Assembly: GCF_000972705.2 (NCBI RefSeq)
Contig: NZ_LATL02000025.1
Location: 1 to 37,118, forward strand
Reading direction: 5' to 3'
Length of the DNA stretch: 37,118 bases
Source of the DNA: Limnoraphis robusta CS-951
GTDB lineage: Bacteria > Cyanobacteriota > Cyanobacteriia > Cyanobacteriales > Microcoleaceae
In this document: positions 32,615 through 37,118 of the stretch, one piece after another
Layout: each line of letters starts with the position of its first letter
Numbering within the stretch: position 1 is the first letter of the stretch
The notes under the pieces: model-generated
The model's database searches: none
What the model was told of the DNA's origin: nothing
Seen by the model: the letters and a program-made list of their open reading frames with translations, nothing else
Translations under genes and position numbers: made by a program

Positions 32615-34399
32615 TTAGTCAGATTTGACCTTAATTTGACCTTGATTATCAATTTCCAAAGGAGTATTGGGAAAATCACTTTGAGTCAGACTGCGAATTA
32701 ACCCAACACTGCGGAAATTATTATCACGATAGGGAACACCCTTGCTATCAAGATGAATGGGAATAATTTTGCCACTTTTAAAATTTCCCACCGGATCAAG
32801 ATCAGCTTCCAAAACCAAAGAATATCCCAATTGCGCTTGAGTTGATAACGTGCGGTAGCCCATAAAATTCCCCAAAGAATAGGCAATTAACTTACCTTTA
32901 TACAGTTCAAACGCCCGAGGAACATGAGGCCCATGTCCTAAAATCAAATCGGCACCTGCATCAATTAAAGTTCGGGCAAATAAGACTTTATTGCCGCGAT
33001 TTTCACCATAAAAATATTCCGTTTTATCTCGAATATGTAAAGCAGCCGTTCCTTCCGCCCCTGCATGAACAGAAACGACAATAACATCAGCCCCTTCTGC
33101 TTCAGCTTTTTTAACAATCGCTTTAGACGCTTCCAAATCTAACATATTATTATGAACGGGAAAATAACTAAAGCCAATAAAGGCAAATTTAACCCCTTTC
33201 ACTTCATGGTAAACAATCTGATCTTTGCGGCCTACCGCCTTCATTCCCAGTTTATTAATATTGTCAATCGTATCATCAAAACCCGCCTCAAAAAAATCAA
33301 AAGAGTGATTATTCGCGACACTCAAAATATGAAATCCTGCATCTTTCAAAATCGAGGTATACTCAGGCGGCGTTCGGAAAGCAAACACCAAACCTCGACC
33401 AATATTTTTCGCACTATTTGGATAATTCGTTAGGGTACTTTCAAAGTTACCAAAAACAATATCAGCCCCTTGTAAGGCAGGCTTAACATCCTGAAATAAC
33501 ATCTCTTTTTGAGCGGGAAGTTTATTAGAGGGGTAGTTCGTTCCCGGAATAATATCACCCACCGCTTTAATTTTAATCCGCATATCGGGGCTAATCGGAT
33601 TTTGCAGAGAAGTGAGGGCTAAATTGGAAAATGAGTTGAGGTTTTTCAGCGTTTCCGCTTGACTAATCGGTTCAACAGAAGCAGAAGAAGCCGCCGAAGG
33701 AGAAAAAGAAAATTGAGGAAGCTTTGGAAATTTAATTTCTTGAAATCCAGAAGCAATCCCCGAGGGAATAGAAGCTAAAGTTTGAGAAACAGTCCGAGAA
33801 ACATTATAAATTCTATCTTGTTGAACCGTAAAAAACCAACCCGAAAGCGGCGCCATCATCAAACCAATCGAACTCGCCATCAACAACTGTTTAACAGAGC
33901 GAGGAATAACCCGTTTAGGACGTTGAAATTGAGCAGGCTGAGGGGGAGGCGGGGGAGAAGGTTTTTTCGCTTTTGTTGGTGAGTGAGGAGGTGTATGTAT
34001 AGAATGGGATGGAGTAGAACTTGACTTTACCTCCGTAAAGCTAGATTCCTTCTCAATCGTAGGCAGGCAAGTTTTTGCAGAGGCCACAGAAGTCTGGAGT
34101 GCAATCGTGTGAGTCCAATTTACAGAGGGTTGACTACTTTTTTGACCTTGAACGGTAATCAAGGTAATTGCAGAGCCTCCCAGGCGGAGCATACCGTTCT
34201 GGATGACTCGAATGCAAGAGGATTGATTAGGCAGTTGCTCGGACTCAAGTAAGATGTACAGATGGCGATCGCGTCGAGTTGCTTTTGCTTGGACTCTTTG
34301 AGAGTTTAACGCCTGATTAATTAAAGTAGCAATTGCGTTAGCATCTCCCTGCTGGGCGAGCTTAATGAAGTTTTGCTGACTCACACACAGTCTCCTCAC
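32615..34399 (-). CDS. CapA-family (PGA synthesis-type) metallophosphatase-like protein with N-terminal module and membrane anchor
   Basis: A 594-residue protein with unusual layout. Residues 8-95 (FIKLAQQGDANAIATLINQA, then RRDRHLYILLE) form a small alpha/beta module I recall from various cyanobacterial proteins. A Pro/Ser-rich linker (110-165), a membrane helix (about 170-191) and a spacer follow. The CapA domain covers about 275-560: VGDIIPG, VFGNFEST, ILSVANNHSFD, VVSVHAGAEGTA, ILGHGPHVPRAFE and SLGNFMGY, with the metal-ligand Asp, Asn and His residues of the calcineurin-like fold present. CapA/PgsA proteins act in poly-gamma-glutamate or capsule work; the phosphoesterase substrate is unknown. 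Confidence 0.88.
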   Translation of the reverse strand: MRRLCVSQQNFIKLAQQGDANAIATLINQALNSQRVQAKATRRDRHLYILLESEQLPNQSSCIRVIQNGMLRLGGSAITLITVQGQKSSQPSVNWTHTIALQTSVASAKTCLPTIEKESSFTEVKSSSTPSHSIHTPPHSPTKAKKPSPPPPPQPAQFQRPKRVIPRSVKQLLMASSIGLMMAPLSGWFFTVQQDRIYNVSRTVSQTLASIPSGIASGFQEIKFPKLPQFSFSPSAASSASVEPISQAETLKNLNSFSNLALTSLQNPISPDMRIKIKAVGDIIPGTNYPSNKLPAQKEMLFQDVKPALQGADIVFGNFESTLTNYPNSAKNIGRGLVFAFRTPPEYTSILKDAGFHILSVANNHSFDFFEAGFDDTIDNINKLGMKAVGRKDQIVYHEVKGVKFAFIGFSYFPVHNNMLDLEASKAIVKKAEAEGADVIVVSVHAGAEGTAALHIRDKTEYFYGENRGNKVLFARTLIDAGADLILGHGPHVPRAFELYKGKLIAYSLGNFMGYRTLSTQAQLGYSLVLEADLDPVGNFKSGKIIPIHLDSKGVPYRDNNFRSVGLIRSLTQSDFPNTPLEIDNQGQIKVKSD

Positions 34400-34606
34400 G
34401 CCGACAAATAAACAGACTCTATCAATAATACGTTTGAGTGGCGATTTATGGGGGGGTCTAAAAGGGATTGCTCTTGAGACCGGATTTCACAAGCTTTGTT
34501 GATCAAAGCAGGTAAAATGGTAAAAGGCAGACAGTATAAGGGTTTAGAGCATCTCTGCCCGATAATTTTTTGAGATCAATAAGCATATTTTTGGGAGGAA
34601 ATCACT

Positions 34607-35719
34607 GTGGCAATGCAGTACAGTTACGATAACAGTGAAGCCAGTTTGCCTCGTCGAGTGTTGGTGACTGGGGGAGCAGGTTTTATAGGCTCGAATTTTG
34701 TCCATCACTGGGGTCACGCCTATCCACAAGATCGGGTTGTAGTGTTGGATGCTCTAACTTACGCGGGAAATCGCCAAAATTTAGCCACTCTAGAGGATAA
34801 AGAAACTTTTCGCTTTGTCAAGGGGGATATTTGCGATCGCCCTTTGATTGAAAGCTTACTTCAAGAAGAAGAAATTAACACGGTTGCTCATTTTGCGGCG
34901 GAGTCCCATGTTGATCGTTCAATTCTTGGCCCTGGTGCTTTCATTCAAACCAATGTTGTGGGTTCGTTTACACTGCTGGATGCGTTTCGCCAACATTGGA
35001 ACACCCATAATCGTCCCCAAGACTACCGTTTTCTTCATGTGTCTACGGATGAGGTTTATGGAAGTCTCAGCATGGATGATCCGGCGTTTACAGAAACAAC
35101 TCCCTACGCTCCCAATAGTCCCTATTCTGCTTCTAAAGCGGGTAGTGATCATTTAGCAAGAGCTTATTATCATACCTACGGGATGCCAACCATTATCACC
35201 AATTGTTCTAATAATTACGGCCCCTACCATTACCCCGAAAAATTGATTCCGTTGATGTGTATTAATATTTTGTTGGGTAAACCTTTACCTGTCTATGGGG
35301 ACGGACAAAATATTCGGGATTGGTTGTATGTTTTAGATCATTGTCGGGCTTTAGATACAGTCATTCATCGCGGGAAACCCGGAGAAACTTATAATATTGG
35401 CGGAAATAATGAGGTTAAAAACATTGATTTAGTCCGAATGTTATGCCGAATTATGGATGAACTGGCTCCTCATTTACCCGTTAAACCTTCTGAAGAGTTG
35501 ATTACTTTTGTTAAAGATCGACCCGGACATGATCGCCGTTATGCCATTGATGCCACTAAAATTAAAACGGAATTGGGTTGGGCTCCTCTAGTAACGGTTG
35601 AAGAAGGATTACGACAAACGGTCGGTTGGTTTTTAACGCATCGCAGTTGGTGGGAACCGCTATTATCTGAAGAATATCAAACCTATTACCGCCAGGTTTA
35701 CCAAGAGAAGCAGGTTTAG
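34607..35719 (+). CDS. rfbB: dTDP-glucose 4,6-dehydratase
   Basis: A 370-residue SDR enzyme: NAD site [11 protein letters not shown] (20-30), [30 protein letters not shown], the catalytic YSASK, and [14 protein letters not shown]. It converts dTDP-glucose to the 4-keto-6-deoxy sugar, first committed step to dTDP-rhamnose and other deoxysugars. The start is GTG at 34607, because GGGAGGAA (34593-34600) sits six bases before it; the ATG at 34613 is a weaker choice. Other dTDP-sugar genes (rfbA, C, D) are not in the window. A TnpB element starts within about 70 bp of its stop. Confidence 0.96.
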   Translation: MAMQYSYDNSEASLPRRVLVTGGAGFIGSNFVHHWGHAYPQDRVVVLDALTYAGNRQNLATLEDKETFRFVKGDICDRPLIESLLQEEEINTVAHFAAESHVDRSILGPGAFIQTNVVGSFTLLDAFRQHWNTHNRPQDYRFLHVSTDEVYGSLSMDDPAFTETTPYAPNSPYSASKAGSDHLARAYYHTYGMPTIITNCSNNYGPYHYPEKLIPLMCINILLGKPLPVYGDGQNIRDWLYVLDHCRALDTVIHRGKPGETYNIGGNNEVKNIDLVRMLCRIMDELAPHLPVKPSEELITFVKDRPGHDRRYAIDATKIKTELGWAPLVTVEEGLRQTVGWFLTHRSWWEPLLSEEYQTYYRQVYQEKQV

Positions 35720-35787
35720 AGCAAGGTCGTTCACGACGGATTATTTTATGCTAACATAAGTTTATCGTGGCTTGATGCCGATAATCT

Positions 35788-36921
35788 ATGCTTGTGTATG
35801 AAATGAAGCTGCAAGGAACGCAATACCAGTACAGAAAGTTAGACGAAGCTATCCGTACTGGTAGGTTTGTTCGCAACAGCATCATTAAAGCATGGATAGA
35901 CGGTCAAATCAAAAGTCGTAACGATGCTTATACCTACTGCAAACTACTGTCAGACAACCCCGACTTTCCCTGGGTAAACAAACTCAATTCTATGGCTCGA
36001 CAAGCCCACGCAGAAAGAGCATGGGCATCCATTGAGAGGTTCTATAAGAATTGTCGGCAAAAAATATCCGGTAGAAAAGGATTCCCAAAGTTTAAAAAAT
36101 ATCAAGTCCGAGCATCTGTTGAATACAAAACATCGGGATGGAAACTTTCAGAGGATAGACGCTATTTAACCTTTTCCGACAAGTTTCAAGCAGGGACATT
36201 TAAGCTTTGGGGTAGCCGAGATTTACACTTCTATCAACTCCAACAAATTAAACGAGTGAGAGTGATTAGAAGACACGATGGTTATTATGCTCAATTTTTG
36301 ATAGACCATGAAAGGGAGGAAAACAAAGAACTCAGTAACAAACAAACAGGTTTGGATGTCGGTTTAAACCATTTCTACACTGATTCCACCGGGATACAGG
36401 TAGAGAATCCCCGTTTTCTAAGAAAAGATGAGCGACGAATTAAAAAGCTGCAACGTCGATTATCTCGAAAAAAAAAGGGAAGTCAAAACCGTAAAAAAGC
36501 CAAAAATCGCTTAGGGAAGGCGCATCTAAGAGTTTCACGCAGGCGTAATGATTGGGTTTGTAAACTTGCCCAACACGTCATACAGTCTAACGACTTGGTA
36601 GCGATTGAAAACCTACGGATACGGAACATGGTTAAAAACCATCATCTAGCTAAATCAATTAATGATGCTGCTTGGTACAGATTTAGAGAATGGCTGGAGT
36701 ATTTTGGGAGAATTTATGGGGTGACGGTGATTGCCGTTGAACCTGCATACACATCTCAAAACTGCTCAAATTGTGGTGAAAAGGTTGTGAAAACTCTCAG
36801 TACGAGAACTCATAAATGTCCTCATTGCGGATACACATCCAACCGAGACGAAAATGCCGCCAAAAACATTCTAAAATCTGCACTTAAACAACTATCAAAT
36901 CAAGAAACGGATAAGAAATAG
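35788..36921 (+). CDS. tnpB: TnpB, RNA-guided endonuclease of an IS200/IS605-type element
   Basis: A 377-residue TnpB of full length. The RuvC triad is intact: Asp190 (GLDVGLNHF), Glu274 (VAIENLRIRN) and Asp354 (SNRDENAAKN). The zinc ribbon has Cys326/Cys329 (CSNC) and Cys344/Cys347 (CPHC). The N-terminal helix-turn-helix and basic helical region (KKLQRRLSRKKKGSQNRKKA, 219-238) are as in the family. TnpB cuts DNA next to a target-adjacent motif under guidance of an RNA from the element's right end, helping the element persist after excision. Everything needed for activity seems present. The downstream guide-RNA region runs off the window. Confidence 0.95.
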   Translation: MLVYEMKLQGTQYQYRKLDEAIRTGRFVRNSIIKAWIDGQIKSRNDAYTYCKLLSDNPDFPWVNKLNSMARQAHAERAWASIERFYKNCRQKISGRKGFPKFKKYQVRASVEYKTSGWKLSEDRRYLTFSDKFQAGTFKLWGSRDLHFYQLQQIKRVRVIRRHDGYYAQFLIDHEREENKELSNKQTGLDVGLNHFYTDSTGIQVENPRFLRKDERRIKKLQRRLSRKKKGSQNRKKAKNRLGKAHLRVSRRRNDWVCKLAQHVIQSNDLVAIENLRIRNMVKNHHLAKSINDAAWYRFREWLEYFGRIYGVTVIAVEPAYTSQNCSNCGEKVVKTLSTRTHKCPHCGYTSNRDENAAKNILKSALKQLSNQETDKK

Positions 36922-37118
36922 ATTAACGGATTAACTTGACTGTAAAACGCATAAATCTAGGCTTCTCACACGTAGCTTAATCCGTTTTTCCGCTTAATAT
37001 CTGTTTTGAAAATACCGTCGGGCAGACGGAAATTAACGCCTCCCGAGAGACTGATCTCTGCTTAAGTGGGGAAACCCAGTTGAGTAAGTCAACTCATAGA
37101 AAGAGGAAACCCAAACAG
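36922..37118 (+). ncRNA. Putative omega RNA region downstream of tnpB, partial
   Basis: Position directly after tnpB is where the guide RNA scaffold of such elements lies. Stems visible: CCGTC-GGGCA-GACGG (37015-37029), AGAG-ACTGAT-CTCT, and GGGGAAACCCAGTTGA near the end. The first covaries with a stem at 15316-15330. An inverted pair GATTAACGGATTAA / TTAATCCG occurs at 36923-36936 and 36978-36985. The 3' end and guide segment are outside the window. Confidence 0.6.

Larger units (their letters stand above)
35720..37118 (+). mobile_element. IS200/IS605-family TnpB element, right end cut by the window edge
   Basis: It consists of tnpB with short left flanking sequence and a structured right region. 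An imperfect hairpin directly before tnpB (TTATC/GATAA with bulged GT, then GGC/GCC; 35762-35784) may be the left-end hairpin, and a small stem GTCGT-TC-ACGAC lies at 35726-35737. The exact left boundary is not certain. No tnpA is present, so it would depend on a transposase elsewhere. The right-end hairpin is expected just beyond 37118. Confidence 0.7.

Overview
The window looks like chromosomal DNA of a filamentous, Oscillatoriales-type cyanobacterium. Evidence: the photosystem I pair psaF-psaJ, a Tic22-family protein, an FtsH very close to the cyanobacterial FtsH2 group, a Ycf52-type acetyltransferase, many GCGATCGC (HIP1) octamers, heptameric short tandem repeats between genes, and moderate GC. 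The exact genus cannot be fixed from the sequence alone.

Layout. 1-2 kb: the start of a repeat protein running off the left edge, an Rpn-family nuclease-like gene, and a collapsed remnant of a magnesium-chelatase H-subunit gene. 2-5.8 kb: a forward cluster of a GtrB-type glycosyltransferase, a TVP38/DedA-like membrane protein and a large GT39-like membrane glycosyltransferase. 6-9.5 kb: an unassigned membrane plus winged-helix-like protein, a YkgJ-type Cys-cluster protein, repeats, and ftsH. 9.9-11.9 kb: a ParM/StbA-like actin and a probable ParR-like adaptor, with a long hairpin between them. 11.9-18.2 kb (reverse): ABC-F ATPase, single-domain response regulator, ilvN, a CPA2 antiporter and a nitrilase-family amidase. 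18.4-21.3 kb: psaJ, psaF, tsaD and a methyltransferase. 21.6-25.4 kb: RTX protein, alpha/beta hydrolase, tandem-ACT protein, Ycf52-type GNAT and tRNA-Pro(UGG). 26-29.9 kb: Tic22 gene, the prmC-tsaC-kinase-like operon and a second GNAT. 31-37.1 kb: rplU-rpmA, a small membrane protein, a CapA-family protein, rfbB, and a TnpB (IS200/IS605) element cut by the right edge.

How genes work together. TsaC and TsaD are two enzymes of tRNA t6A synthesis; PrmC and L21/L27 belong to translation. The 2-5.8 kb cluster, rfbB and CapA point to cell-envelope polysaccharide work. ParM plus its partner would form a filament-based segregation or positioning cassette.

The most interesting signal is the IS200/IS605-type non-coding DNA. 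Two transposase-less elements can be delimited by hand. One (15091-15486) has matched, covarying subterminal hairpins and IS608-like TTAC/TCAA junctions, lies 10 bp from the ilvN start codon, and carries an RNA hairpin that covaries with the region downstream of the complete tnpB. The other (30665-30994, reverse) has ISDra2-like TTGAT/TTGAC junctions and separates rpmA from its terminator. A second theme is that short tandem repeats begin at or very near the stop codons of five genes.
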